Source: Devosia equisanguinis
Lineage (GTDB): Bacteria; Pseudomonadota; Alphaproteobacteria; Rhizobiales; Hyphomicrobiaceae
NCBI GenBank assembly: GCA_945889015.1
Contig: CAMDBL010000006.1
Location: forward strand, 1-49,232
Direction of reading: 5' to 3'
DNA: 49,232 nt
Below the pieces are notes generated by a model. The model was given only the letters and a program-made list of their open reading frames with translations, was not told where the DNA came from and made no database searches. A program made the position numbers and the translations under genes. This document shows, piece by piece, positions 34,864-45,155 of the stretch (position 1 is its first letter; the number at the start of each line of letters is the position of its first letter).

Positions 34864-35306
34864 GCGCCGTGCAGTCGCAAGCCCACCATACGCTGTCGAT
34901 CGCCACCCGCGGCATCGGTTTTACCGACGTGACCGCCGAAGTTGCGGATTGGCTGGACCACGCGGACGCCGAAACCGGATTGCTCACCGTTTTCATCCAG
35001 CACACGTCGGCGTCGCTGACGATCCAGGAGAACGCCGATCCCGACGTGCTGGCCGACCTGACCGACGCGCTGGAGCGGCTCAGCCCGGCCACGGCGGATT
35101 ACCGCCACACCGTCGAAGGCCCGGACGACATGCCGGCCCACGTCAAGGCCATGCTGACGTCGACCTCGCTGCAGGTTCCGGTGATCGGCGGCCGTATGGC
35201 GCTCGGAACCTGGCAAGGACTTTACGTCATCGAGCACCGCGCGCGCCCGCACCGCCGCCAGATCGTGCTTCTGTTTCAAGGCACGCTGCGCGAAAAGGCG
35301 TCCTGA
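34860..35306 (+). CDS. YjbQ (UPF0047) family protein
   Basis: A 148-residue cytosolic protein of the YjbQ family. Family blocks: LTVFIQHTSASLTIQENADPDV, DYRHTVEGPDDMPAHVKAML, TSLQVPVIGGRMALGTWQG and EHRARPHRRQIVLLFQG. The conserved His and Glu form the metal/phosphate-binding pocket. Some members have weak thiamin-phosphate-synthase activity, but the true role is unsettled. The start is GTG 34860, overlapping the upstream stop as GTGA; GTG 34869 is an alternative. thiC lies 34 kb away and is not linked. Convergent with phaZ, with a 10-base gap. Confidence 0.93.
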   Translation: MSAVQSQAHHTLSIATRGIGFTDVTAEVADWLDHADAETGLLTVFIQHTSASLTIQENADPDVLADLTDALERLSPATADYRHTVEGPDDMPAHVKAMLTSTSLQVPVIGGRMALGTWQGLYVIEHRARPHRRQIVLLFQGTLREKAS

Positions 35307-35316
35307 ACGCCTCCGA

Positions 35317-36891
<1,575 letters not shown>

Positions 36892-37038
36892 TGCCTGCGT
36901 CCCCCTGTGATTGTCGATCGCGAGTCATGACACCGGCAACGCTCTGGATGCCGAAAAGTGCCGCGCACGCCTTATTGTTGTCGAAGTACCCCCACTCAGA
37001 GTGCACCGATTCGTGCAATGTTTAAAGTTGCATGAACC

Positions 37039-37656
37039 TCACAACAATTTCTGCAGGCGTGACACGATCGCGTCTACGGCCGTCGCGTGGGTGAAGTGTG
37101 CGACAAATTCTCCTTTGGTATCCATCACGTACATGATCGACGTGTGGTCGACCGTGTAGCCTGCGGTGGATTTTTCGTCGGTCACCTTCTTGAAATAGAC
37201 GCGGTAGGCTCGGGCGACCTCGGCGATCTCGGCGGAAGTCCCGGTCAAGCCGAGAATGCGCGGATGAAAGGCCTTCACGTACTCCCCCATCTGCTGGGGC
37301 GTGTCGCGCTCGGGATCGAGCGTGATGAAGAGCGGTGCGATGCGATCGGCCTTCGGCCCGAGTTGGTCGAGTGCGGACGCCATCACCTGCAACCCCGTCG
37401 GGCAGACATCGGGACAGAACGTGAAACCGAAGTAGACAAGCATATAGCGGCCGAGGAAGTCCTTGTCGGTCACCTTCCGGCCGGCGGGATCGACCAGGCT
37501 GAACGGCCCCCCGACCTGCGCCTTGCCGACGCTGGCGATCGGGCCACTCGCGGTGCTGAGACGCTCGCGCAATCCGGGAAGAGAGAAAAGCGCGGCCGCC
37601 GCCCCTACCATCAGGCCGAGCACCACGACGATCACCAGTCGCCTGTCGAGACGCAT
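37039..37656 (-). CDS. SCO1/SenC family copper chaperone
   Basis: A 205-residue membrane-anchored thioredoxin-fold protein that delivers copper to the CuA site of cytochrome c oxidase and may sense redox state. An N-terminal signal anchor lies at about residues 7-27. Copper ligands are Cys81 and Cys85 in FTFCPDVCPTG and His171 in YTVDHTSIMYVMD. The ATG at 37656 follows AGGAAGTGGG; the longer frame to 37806 is not conserved. In Rhodobacter the homologue senC sits inside the regB-senC-regA locus; here regB and regA are 4.2 kb away on the other strand with a coiled-coil PilZ gene between. No oxidase genes adjoin. Confidence 0.95.
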   Translation of the reverse strand: MRLDRRLVIVVVLGLMVGAAAALFSLPGLRERLSTASGPIASVGKAQVGGPFSLVDPAGRKVTDKDFLGRYMLVYFGFTFCPDVCPTGLQVMASALDQLGPKADRIAPLFITLDPERDTPQQMGEYVKAFHPRILGLTGTSAEIAEVARAYRVYFKKVTDEKSTAGYTVDHTSIMYVMDTKGEFVAHFTHATAVDAIVSRLQKLL

Positions 37657-37916
37657 CCCACTTCCTTTCTCCTCGGCCAGACGTAGCCAGCCACCCTTCC
37701 GGCAGTGGGATAGAGCACGGCGAGCAGGCCATCCCAAACAACCAGATCGACGCGGCCAGTATCGCGCGATCCGCTCCGCCGGGGAAATTAACCCCGCGCT
37801 TACCATGACGGCCGCTATTTCCGACGGGCCTACCCTAATTAACAGGCAATAAAAGTCGGCAGGCTAGAGTCCAGGCTCGCATCGGGGTGTGTGGCAGGGG
37901 ATCAGCTCGTCGTATC
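37657..37916. promoter_or_regulatory. Divergent promoter region between the SCO1/SenC and PilZ coiled-coil genes
   Basis: 260 bases. An AT-rich patch (CCTAATTAACAGGCAATAAAAG, about 37831-37855) is the most promoter-like part, but no definite -35/-10 pair was assigned. The only Shine-Dalgarno-like sequence, AGGGG, is 16 bases before the ATG at 37917. Confidence 0.3.
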
Positions 37917-40900
37917 ATGTTCTGGCAACGCAAAAACGAGCGACTGGAAACGCGTCTCAACACTGTGATTGAGACCTCGGAGCGCACCCGCCAGTCGCTG
38001 GATGCGCGGCCACGCAAAGTCGTGGTCGACACCTCCTACGTGCAGCAGCCCGACACCGACGGCTACCCAGGCCAGAATACGGCCGGTGACCAGCAGGATG
38101 CGCCGGTAGGGCCGGCCGATGTCGCCGTGCACCACGCGTACCGTCACGACGAAGCCGCAGCTGGCGGCGAGTTCCACGGGGACGATCCCGCCGCCCTTCG
38201 CGGCCATGACACGGACGACGATCACGACGCCGGTGCGACGCACGTCGACGTCCCCGCGCATGCGGTCGCTTCCGCCCACCACGACCTCACGCCACCCGAC
38301 CAGGATGCAGCCACTGCCTCGGGCGCGGAGACCCTCGGCACCGAGGAGCAGCAGGAGCTCGAAGCCCTGTTCGAAGCCGCCGAGCATTGCGAGATGGCGC
38401 TGCAGCGGGCCGAGGAGGCAGAGGAACGCGAGGCCGTCGCCCGTGCCGAAGCCGACGCCCAGCGCGCGCTCGCCGGCCAACTGGCCGCCGAGATCGCGAA
38501 GGAGCAGAAGAGCCGCCGTGAGGCTGAGGCGAACCTTCTGGCCGCCACTCTTGCCGCCGAGGAGGCCCGCCGCGAGGTCGAGCGCCTGCGCGAGAGCGCC
38601 GAGCCGCCCGAGGCGATGGCGCTGCGCTTCGCCGAGTCCCGCCGCCGCGATGCCGAGCGGTTGGAAACCGAGATCGCACGTGAGCAGCAGGCCCGGATCG
38701 ATGCCGAGGCCAAGCTCGAGCAGGCCGCCCAGGCCGCCGTCGAAGCTCGCCGCGAGACACTGGCCCTGCGCGCCGCATCCGAGGCCCCCGAGGCCATCGT
38801 CCGGCGGTTGGCGGAAAAACACCGCGCCGAGATCGAGCAGCTCCAGGCCGAGATCCAGCGCGAGTTGCAGGCGCGTCGCAGCGCCGAAGCGCGCGTCGAG
38901 CAGTCCGCCAGGGCCGCCGCCGAAACCCAGCGCGAACTCGATGGTCTGCGCGCGAGCGCCGGCTCGCTCGAGGCAGCAGCCGAGCGCCACGCCGCCAGGC
39001 ACCGCGCCGAAAGCGAGCAGCTGCAGGCCGAGATCGCGCGTGAGCTGCAGGCGCGGCGCGCGGCGGAAGCCGCACTCGTCGCCTCCAACGAGGCCGCTGC
39101 GGCCCTGCAGCGCGCAATCGACGAACTGCGCGCGGAAGCAAGCGATGCGCCGGCGACAGCCGCGGACGGCACACAGCCACAAGGTATGGGCCGTCTCCAG
39201 GCAGCCCTGCTGCGCGAGAAGGCGGACCGTCACGAGGCCGAGGCCAAGCTCGCCGACGTCACCCGGATCGCCGAGGAAACCCAGCGTGAGCTGACGGCCC
39301 TGCGCGACGGCATCGAGCAGCGCGAGGCGGCCGTCCGCCTCGAGGCGCAGACTCGCCACCACGTCATCGTCGCCGAGCTCGAGGCCGGGGCGATGCGCGA
39401 GCAGGCCGCGCGGCTGGAGGCAGAAGCCCGCATAGAGGACGCCGAGCGCCTGGCGCGCGAGGCAACGATGGCCGCCGAGGCTGCCGCGCGTGCGGCCGAG
39501 TCGGCACGCATCGAGGCGCAAGCACGCGTTGCAGACGCCGAGGCGCGCGCCATCACCGCCGAGACCGCCGGCACGGCCGCCGCCGAGCGCCTGCAGGCTG
39601 CCCAGCGCGAGGCCGAGGCCTATCGCGTCGAAACCGAACGCCAGAATGCGACCGCCGAGACCGCTCGCCTCGAGCTGCAGCAGTCGATCGAGCAGCTGCG
39701 CCAGCAGATCTCCGACGCCGACGCCCAGCACCAGACGACGGTGCTGATCGTCGCCGACCTGAGGCGCGAGCTCGCCGAGGCCTGCACTTCGGCCGAGGCT
39801 GCCGCCGCTGCCGCTGGCAACGCCGAGAGCGAGCGCGACGACGTCCGCCGGCAGCTCTCGCTCGTCGAGGCGGACCTGACGACGGCCCGCGCCGCCCTCC
39901 AGCGGCAGACGCAGGACGCGGAGCGTCGCTTGGCGGAGGCACAGATTCAGCTCGCGACCCTGCAGGCGAGCCTCGCCCAGGCAGAGGCGGCGAGCAACGG
40001 CATCCAGGCGCAGCGCGACGAGGCCGAAGCACTCAAGGCCGATCTCCAGCGCCAGCTCGCCCAGATGCAGGACGCCGCCCTGGAGAGGGATATCGCCCTG
40101 CAACGGACCGAGGCCCAGCGGCGCGAGGCCGACCGCCTCGTGAGCGAGACGACACGCGAGCTGAAGGCACTTCAGGATGCCGCGCTGAAGCGCGAGCATG
40201 CAATCCTCGACCTCGACGGTCAGCGCCGTGAGGCCGAGCGGCAGCTGGCCGGGCTACAACGCGAGTTGACCGCCTTGCGCGAGGGCTCCCAGCAGCGGGA
40301 GCTGTCGCTGATGCAGGACGCATCCCTGCGCGCGCAATCCGACGTTCGCCTTGCCGCCCTGGAGCGCGAGCTGGCCGATGTCAGGCAGGCCGCCGCCGAG
40401 CGTGAGCAGAACGTGATCCGTGCAGCAGCGGCAGATCGCGCGGCCTCCGAGAAGCGAGCTGTGGAAGCCGAGACTTCACTCGCCGCACTGCGCGACGCAG
40501 CGGCCAGGCAGGCGCAGGCGGTCACGACCACCGCGACCATCGAGCGCGAGCAGGCCGCCCGTCGCATCGCCGAGCTGCAGGTCGAGTTGCAGGCCCTGAA
40601 GGCCGCCGCGCTCGAGGCACGCGTCGTCGAGACCCCCGACAAGGAAGCGACCGAGGTCAAGGCGTGGTTCGAAGCCGAGAACAAGCGCGAGCAAAGTGCA
40701 CGCCGTCACGCCGAAGCGCTGTGCGCGGACGCCGAGCGCCGCCTCGCCGATGCCCGGCGTGAGCTCGACACCGTCAAGCAATCCGCCGAGCGCGAGCAGG
40801 CCGCCCGCGTCGAAGCCGAGACCCAGCGCGACCAGGCCGAGCGGATCGCCGCGGAGGCCCACAGCGAGCTCTTTGCCCTGCACGAGACCGTCGATCACAC

Positions 40901-41744
40901 CGAGCTGACCGACGCCGAGGCGGAAGCCTTCGACGAGCAAGTCGCCGCCGCCCGCGAGCAGGTCGAGGACGACATCACAGCCGCCATCGACGACGCGACC
41001 TCGGACTACGAGGCGACCGCCGCGGGCTCCGAAGACCCTGCCGAGGACGACGACAACGCCGGCGCGGACGCGCCGGTGCTCGACGCAGCCTCCCTGACGC
41101 CGGCATCGCGGACTGCCGCCGCCGGACTGGTAGCCGCTCCGTCCACCGGAGGAAACAAGGAGACGTCCGACAGAGCACCGGTGGAAACAGCAGCGTCCCC
41201 CACGGCGCCATCCGCCACGGCGACGATGGACACGCCCGCCACGCCGGCCACGACCATCCCGCAGCGCGCGATCGGCGCCTATCGCCCGGCCGTCGAGCGG
41301 ATCCCCTCCGCCATCGGCGCCAACAACCGCCGTGACCGCCGCGTCACCTCTCAAATGCCGGCGATCCTGTCGGGGCCGGCCTTCGACACGCCGCAGGCCT
41401 GCACGATCCGCGATCGCTCTTCCAGCGGCGCGCTGCTCGAGCTGTCCGTCGGCAAGTTCAGCGACGTGATGAGCAAGTTCAACGTCGGCCAGTCACTGAC
41501 GCTGACATTCGCCTCTTCGCAGGAGCGAACCTCGGTCGGCTGCGTCATCGTGCGGGTCGAGGGCAATCGCTGTGGCGTGCAGTTCGCCGGCCAGTTCCGC
41601 ACCGAGGTGATCAAGAAGCGGTCCAGCCTCGACGGCGCCAACGCGGCCCACTATTCGCCCATCCGCAAGGCGAAGGAGAAGCTGAAGGCCGACGCCGCCG
41701 CCAAGGGCGGCAAGCGCAAGCTTCTCGGCCTGTTCCGCGAGTAG
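37917..41744 (+). CDS. Giant coiled-coil protein with C-terminal PilZ domain
   Basis: A 1275-residue cytosolic protein. The N-terminal 30 residues are basic (MFWQRKNERLETRLNTVIE), then an acidic His/Asp-rich stretch runs to about 130. Residues about 145-1010 are continuous Ala/Glu/Arg/Gln-rich coiled coil including three exact-length 60-residue repeats (224-283, 284-343, 344-403) plus degenerate flanking copies. An acidic disordered linker (about 1010-1135) leads to a PilZ domain (about 1137-1235) with the basic box NNRRDRRVTSQ and IRDRSSSGALLEL, fitting the c-di-GMP motif D/NxSxxG. A Lys-rich tail ends the protein. No membrane segment. Divergent from SenC and 127 bases upstream of regB. A scaffold controlled by c-di-GMP is my inference; no characterised homologue comes to mind. 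Confidence 0.88.
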   Translation: MFWQRKNERLETRLNTVIETSERTRQSLDARPRKVVVDTSYVQQPDTDGYPGQNTAGDQQDAPVGPADVAVHHAYRHDEAAAGGEFHGDDPAALRGHDTDDDHDAGATHVDVPAHAVASAHHDLTPPDQDAATASGAETLGTEEQQELEALFEAAEHCEMALQRAEEAEEREAVARAEADAQRALAGQLAAEIAKEQKSRREAEANLLAATLAAEEARREVERLRESAEPPEAMALRFAESRRRDAERLETEIAREQQARIDAEAKLEQAAQAAVEARRETLALRAASEAPEAIVRRLAEKHRAEIEQLQAEIQRELQARRSAEARVEQSARAAAETQRELDGLRASAGSLEAAAERHAARHRAESEQLQAEIARELQARRAAEAALVASNEAAAALQRAIDELRAEASDAPATAADGTQPQGMGRLQAALLREKADRHEAEAKLADVTRIAEETQRELTALRDGIEQREAAVRLEAQTRHHVIVAELEAGAMREQAARLEAEARIEDAERLAREATMAAEAAARAAESARIEAQARVADAEARAITAETAGTAAAERLQAAQREAEAYRVETERQNATAETARLELQQSIEQLRQQISDADAQHQTTVLIVADLRRELAEACTSAEAAAAAAGNAESERDDVRRQLSLVEADLTTARAALQRQTQDAERRLAEAQIQLATLQASLAQAEAASNGIQAQRDEAEALKADLQRQLAQMQDAALERDIALQRTEAQRREADRLVSETTRELKALQDAALKREHAILDLDGQRREAERQLAGLQRELTALREGSQQRELSLMQDASLRAQSDVRLAALERELADVRQAAAEREQNVIRAAAADRAASEKRAVEAETSLAALRDAAARQAQAVTTTATIEREQAARRIAELQVELQALKAAALEARVVETPDKEATEVKAWFEAENKREQSARRHAEALCADAERRLADARRELDTVKQSAEREQAARVEAETQRDQAERIAAEAHSELFALHETVDHTELTDAEAEAFDEQVAAAREQVEDDITAAIDDATSDYEATAAGSEDPAEDDDNAGADAPVLDAASLTPASRTAAAGLVAAPSTGGNKETSDRAPVETAASPTAPSATATMDTPATPATTIPQRAIGAYRPAVERIPSAIGANNRRDRRVTSQMPAILSGPAFDTPQACTIRDRSSSGALLELSVGKFSDVMSKFNVGQSLTLTFASSQERTSVGCVIVRVEGNRCGVQFAGQFRTEVIKKRSSLDGANAAHYSPIRKAKEKLKADAAAKGGKRKLLGLFRE
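38406..39300 (+). repeat. Tandem 180-bp (60-residue) repeats inside the coiled coil
   Basis: Three units of exactly 180 bases start at CTGCGC at 38586, 38766 and 38946; the next Leu-Arg falls at 39126. Each encodes LR-x-SAxxPEA-type openings and the core AEI-x-RE-QARR-AEA. A half unit precedes and a 174-base unit follows. Confidence 0.8.
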
Positions 41745-41871
41745 GCACCGGCCGGCATCGGTGTTCTGATCGCTTAGAAGGAGCGAGCTTCGCCACCCTG
41801 CACTGGTGAAGGCGCGCAACTCTGCTAATGATGCCCCGCGCGGGTAAAGAGCTGCGGGAGCGAACGTACAG

Positions 41872-43269
41872 GTGAGCGTCACCAACGACGAGGAACGCTG
41901 GCACATCGACCACGCCGAGAGCCGGCTGCGTCTGCAGACGATCGTCCGGCTGCGCTGGTTCGCGGTGCTCGGTCAGCTCGCCGCGATCGGCATCGTCTAC
42001 CTGATCTTCGGCTACGAGCTGCCGGTCGGCCCATGCCTGACCTTCGTCGCGCTGTCGGCGTGGCTCAACGTTTTTCTGCGCGTCCGCTATCCCGCCCGCC
42101 ACCGGCTGTCCGCGCGCTTCGCCACCGGCATGCTCGCCTACGACGTCATCCAGCTTGCGATCCTGCTGTACCTCACGGGCGGCATCGAGAATCAGTTCAC
42201 GTTCCTGATCGTCGCGCCGGTGACGGTCTCGGCCGCGACCCTGCCGCCGCGCCACACCATATTCCTCGGCGCCGTCGCCATCGTCGCGACCTCGCTGCTG
42301 GTCCCGTTCCATTGGCCGCTACCCTGGGCCCAAGGGGAGACCCTTGAACTCCCGCGCCTCTACCGCATCGGCCTGTTCGCTTCGGTCGCTGCCGCCATGA
42401 TGTTCCAGGCACTGTATGCTTGGCGGTTGTCGAAGGAAGCCCGGCAGATGTCGGCGGCGCTCGCGGCGACCGAATCGGTGCTCGCCCGCGAGCAAAAGCT
42501 GCACGCCCTCGACGGCCTTGCCGCCGCCGCCGCGCACGAGCTCGGAACGCCGCTCGCCACCATCACGCTCGTCACCAAGGAACTCGAGCGGGAGGTGCCC
42601 AAGGACAGCCCCCTCGCCGAGGATCTGGCTCTGTTGCGCAGTCAGGCGATCCGCTGCCGCGAGATCCTGCAGCAGTTGACGCGCCGTCCGACCGAGCAGG
42701 ATCCGATGCACGGCACCGTCAGCGTCACCCAGATCCTCGAGGAGGCAGCGGCGCCCTACCGCAATCGCGGCAAGGAGATCCGGATCGCCGCCGCGCCGGC
42801 CGCCGGCGCCGAGCCGCCCTTCGACCGCGAGCCCACCGGCCAGCGCCGCCCGGGTCTGATCTTCGGTTTCGGCAATCTGGTCCAGAATGCCGTCGAGTTC
42901 GCCGGCAAGCAGGTCCACGTCAGCGCCGAGTGGGGACCGCGCGAGGTGGTCGTCACCATCGCCGACGACGGGCCGGGCTTCCCTCCCGACGTGATGGATA
43001 CGCTGGGTGAACCCTACGTCACCACCCGCCCGCAGGAAAAAGCCACCGTCGCGGCGGGCGCGCCTTCGGGTCTGGGCCTCGGCTTCTTCATCGCCAAGAC
43101 GCTGCTCGAGCGATCCGGTGCGACGCTGACGCTCGCCAACCGCGACCGCGTGCAGGGTGGAGCGATGGTCAGGGTCGCCTGGCCGCGCGCCGTGTTCGAG
43201 GCCGGCGCGACGCCCTTCGGCAGCGAGCGCCGCCAAGGCGAAGCTCGAGACGCCGGCCCGTACCGTTAA
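41872..43269 (+). CDS. regB: Redox sensor histidine kinase RegB/ActS/PrrB
   Basis: A 465-residue membrane kinase of the global redox system controlling respiration, CO2 and N2 fixation genes in alphaproteobacteria. Six helices span about residues 25-190. The ubiquinone-site heptad, canonically GGxxNPF, reads GGIENQF (103-109). The phospho-acceptor His222 lies in AAAAHELGTPLATI, the redox-active Cys262 in IRCREILQQL, and the ATPase has NLVQNAVEFA, DDGPGF and GLGLGFFIAKTLLERSGA. The start is GTG 41872. It is followed by its cognate regulator regA after 97 bases. A direct redox input from the quinone pool and the cysteine is known for the family; the changed heptad may alter it. Confidence 0.95.
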   Translation: MSVTNDEERWHIDHAESRLRLQTIVRLRWFAVLGQLAAIGIVYLIFGYELPVGPCLTFVALSAWLNVFLRVRYPARHRLSARFATGMLAYDVIQLAILLYLTGGIENQFTFLIVAPVTVSAATLPPRHTIFLGAVAIVATSLLVPFHWPLPWAQGETLELPRLYRIGLFASVAAAMMFQALYAWRLSKEARQMSAALAATESVLAREQKLHALDGLAAAAAHELGTPLATITLVTKELEREVPKDSPLAEDLALLRSQAIRCREILQQLTRRPTEQDPMHGTVSVTQILEEAAAPYRNRGKEIRIAAAPAAGAEPPFDREPTGQRRPGLIFGFGNLVQNAVEFAGKQVHVSAEWGPREVVVTIADDGPGFPPDVMDTLGEPYVTTRPQEKATVAAGAPSGLGLGFFIAKTLLERSGATLTLANRDRVQGGAMVRVAWPRAVFEAGATPFGSERRQGEARDAGPYR

Positions 43270-43313
43270 GTTTTTTTCCAACCCTGACTTTCACGCTATT
43301 GCGATCTCTGTTC

Positions 43314-43342
43314 TTGGGTGCGGCAAAGATGCCCGCTATATA
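43314..43342 (+). promoter_or_regulatory. Candidate promoter of regA
   Basis: TTGGGT (43314-43319), a 17-base spacer, then TATATA (43337-43342), with GGAGG and the regA GTG start 13-25 bases downstream. It would let regA be made independently of regB. The -35 match is only fair. Confidence 0.4.
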
Positions 43343-43366
43343 AGGGTGTAATCCGGAGGTTGAATC

Positions 43367-43930
43367 GTGAGCGAAGACCTATCATTCCGGCAGGACGAGC
43401 TGCCCGAGGACCACTCGCTGCTGCTGGTCGACGACGACCGCGCTTTCCTGCAGCGTCTGGTGCGCGCCATGGAGACGCGCGGGTTCGATGTGCGCTTCGG
43501 CCATTCCGTCGCCGAGGGCGTCGATCTGATCCGCCAGAGCGCCCCCGCATTCGCGGTGGTCGACATGCGGCTGGAGGACGGGAACGGCCTCGACGTGATC
43601 GCCGAGCTGTCGCGCGTGCGCCCAGATGCCCGCGCGATCGTGCTCACAGGCTACGGCAACATCGCGACCGCGGTATCGGCCGTGAAGCTCGGCGCCGTCG
43701 ATTATCTCGCCAAGCCCGCCGACGCCGACGACATCACCGATGCCCTGCTCGCGCCTCACAATGCCAAGGCTCCCCCGCCGGAAAATCCAATGTCTGCGGA
43801 TCGGGTGCGCTGGGAGCACATCCAGCGCGTCTACGAGCTCTGCAACCGCAACGTGTCCGAAACCGCCCGCCGGCTCAACATGCATCGCCGCACGTTGCAG
43901 CGCATCCTCGCCAAGCGCGCGCCGAAGTAG
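43367..43930 (+). CDS. regA: Redox response regulator RegA/ActR/PrrA
   Basis: A 187-residue response regulator, partner of RegB. The receiver domain (about residues 15-130) has the acidic pair in LLLVDDDRAF, phospho-acceptor Asp66 in FAVVDMRLEDG, Thr in VLTGYG and Lys in YLAKPADADDI. A Pro-rich linker leads to the Fis-type HTH at about 145-187 (CNRNVSETARRLNMHRRTLQRILAKRAPK), the most conserved part of RegA. The GTG at 43367 has GGAGG 7 bases upstream. It binds DNA as a dimer to regulate photosynthesis, respiration and fixation genes, according to the organism. Convergent with the membrane coiled-coil gene. Confidence 0.96.
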   Translation: MSEDLSFRQDELPEDHSLLLVDDDRAFLQRLVRAMETRGFDVRFGHSVAEGVDLIRQSAPAFAVVDMRLEDGNGLDVIAELSRVRPDARAIVLTGYGNIATAVSAVKLGAVDYLAKPADADDITDALLAPHNAKAPPPENPMSADRVRWEHIQRVYELCNRNVSETARRLNMHRRTLQRILAKRAPK

Positions 43931-43965
43931 CCGATCGCAAGGCGCGCCTCCGCGAGCAGCCCGGC

Positions 43966-45033
43966 TCATCCGCCTCCCGGCAATCGCGAGAGATAGCCGG
44001 CGAGATCGCCGAGAACGCCGCCGAGATTGCGCCACAGCTCGAGTGAGTGCTGGCGGAATTGCCAGGCGATCGTGAGCATCGGCGCCATCAGCCGGAACAG
44101 CACGGCCTTCGCCTCCGTCTCCCCGATCTTGTCGTGGCGCTGCTCGAGGTAGGTGATGCGCAGCATGCCGAGCACCTCGTCGAGGCGGTGCTCGAGAGAG
44201 CGGATCCGCGTATCACCTTCCGCTTCCTCCAGACGCCCCCGCTGCATGTCCACAGCGAGCTGGCGCCTGAGTTCGACCATCTCGAGGCGAACCGCGCGGT
44301 CGATCTTGGACTTGAGCATGAACCACGGCGTCAGGAAGCCGACGATCAGCAGCCCCCCCGTCACCATAAGACCGATGTAATCGGTCAGCTCTCCGCCCGT
44401 GTACCAAATGTAGAGCACGGTCGCGAAGCTGAACCCGAGCACGATGCTCGCCCCTTGCGCACTCATGCGCAGGAACGGCCGATATTGCCGCTCGTGCAGC
44501 ACGACCTCGATCGGGCTCTTGAATGGAAAGCGATGGATCACGCGGCAGCTCTTGATCAGGAAGCCGACCAGCACGACCCAGATCAGTGCGTTGAGATACC
44601 ACTCCGCGCACCAGATGCCCCACATCAGCAGGTCGATGGCGCGCACGCCATCAGCGCTCATCGTCTGGTAGCGGTCGGAGTAGAGATACAGGTAGTCGAG
44701 GATCGCGAACGGCGAGGCGACGATCGCCGCGGCCATCCATGTCGATGGCGTGAAGACCTGCTTCAACTCGGCCGCCGGCTCGGCGGGATCGATCGCGAGG
44801 TGGGCGATGCCGGCGCTGAAGTTGAGGCGGTAGACCATCACGAACAGGTTCAACGCCACGATGTGAGCCGCGAGATAGAACGGCTGGCAATGCCACTCCG
44901 GCGACATCAGGAAGCGCCGCCGGTCGGGCGTCAGCAGCAAACCGAGGCTCCAACATACCGCTGCAACCAGCATCGCCAGCGTGAGGAAGCCGCGCGGGCT
45001 GCGCATCTGACGTTGCAGAGAGGCAAACGACAC
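43966..45033 (-). CDS. Multi-pass membrane protein with cytoplasmic coiled-coil tail, unknown
   Basis: A 355-residue inner-membrane protein with about six hydrophobic helices (about residues 15-35, 52-70, 100-117, 138-160, 195-215 and 222-243), then a charged helical tail (about 245-320: KIDRAVRLEMVELRRQLAVD, DTRIRSLEHRLDEVLGML) and an amphipathic C-terminus. I do not recognise the family. The start GTG 45033 has GGGGGG 6 bases upstream and skips non-conserved sequence in the longer frame, which stays open to 45459. Convergent with regA and codirectional with the saccharopine-reductase-like gene 122 bases upstream. A sensor or scaffold role is only a guess. Confidence 0.78.
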   Translation of the reverse strand: MSFASLQRQMRSPRGFLTLAMLVAAVCWSLGLLLTPDRRRFLMSPEWHCQPFYLAAHIVALNLFVMVYRLNFSAGIAHLAIDPAEPAAELKQVFTPSTWMAAAIVASPFAILDYLYLYSDRYQTMSADGVRAIDLLMWGIWCAEWYLNALIWVVLVGFLIKSCRVIHRFPFKSPIEVVLHERQYRPFLRMSAQGASIVLGFSFATVLYIWYTGGELTDYIGLMVTGGLLIVGFLTPWFMLKSKIDRAVRLEMVELRRQLAVDMQRGRLEEAEGDTRIRSLEHRLDEVLGMLRITYLEQRHDKIGETEAKAVLFRLMAPMLTIAWQFRQHSLELWRNLGGVLGDLAGYLSRLPGGG

Positions 45034-45155
45034 GATGATCCCCCCGAAATCACGACAGCCCATTGAACCCCGTACAGAAATCAAGCAAGCCGGCATGGTC
45101 TTGGCAAGGACGACCTGCGCGGTTTCTCGCGAAAATCCGGTTGGCTGTCGCCCAT

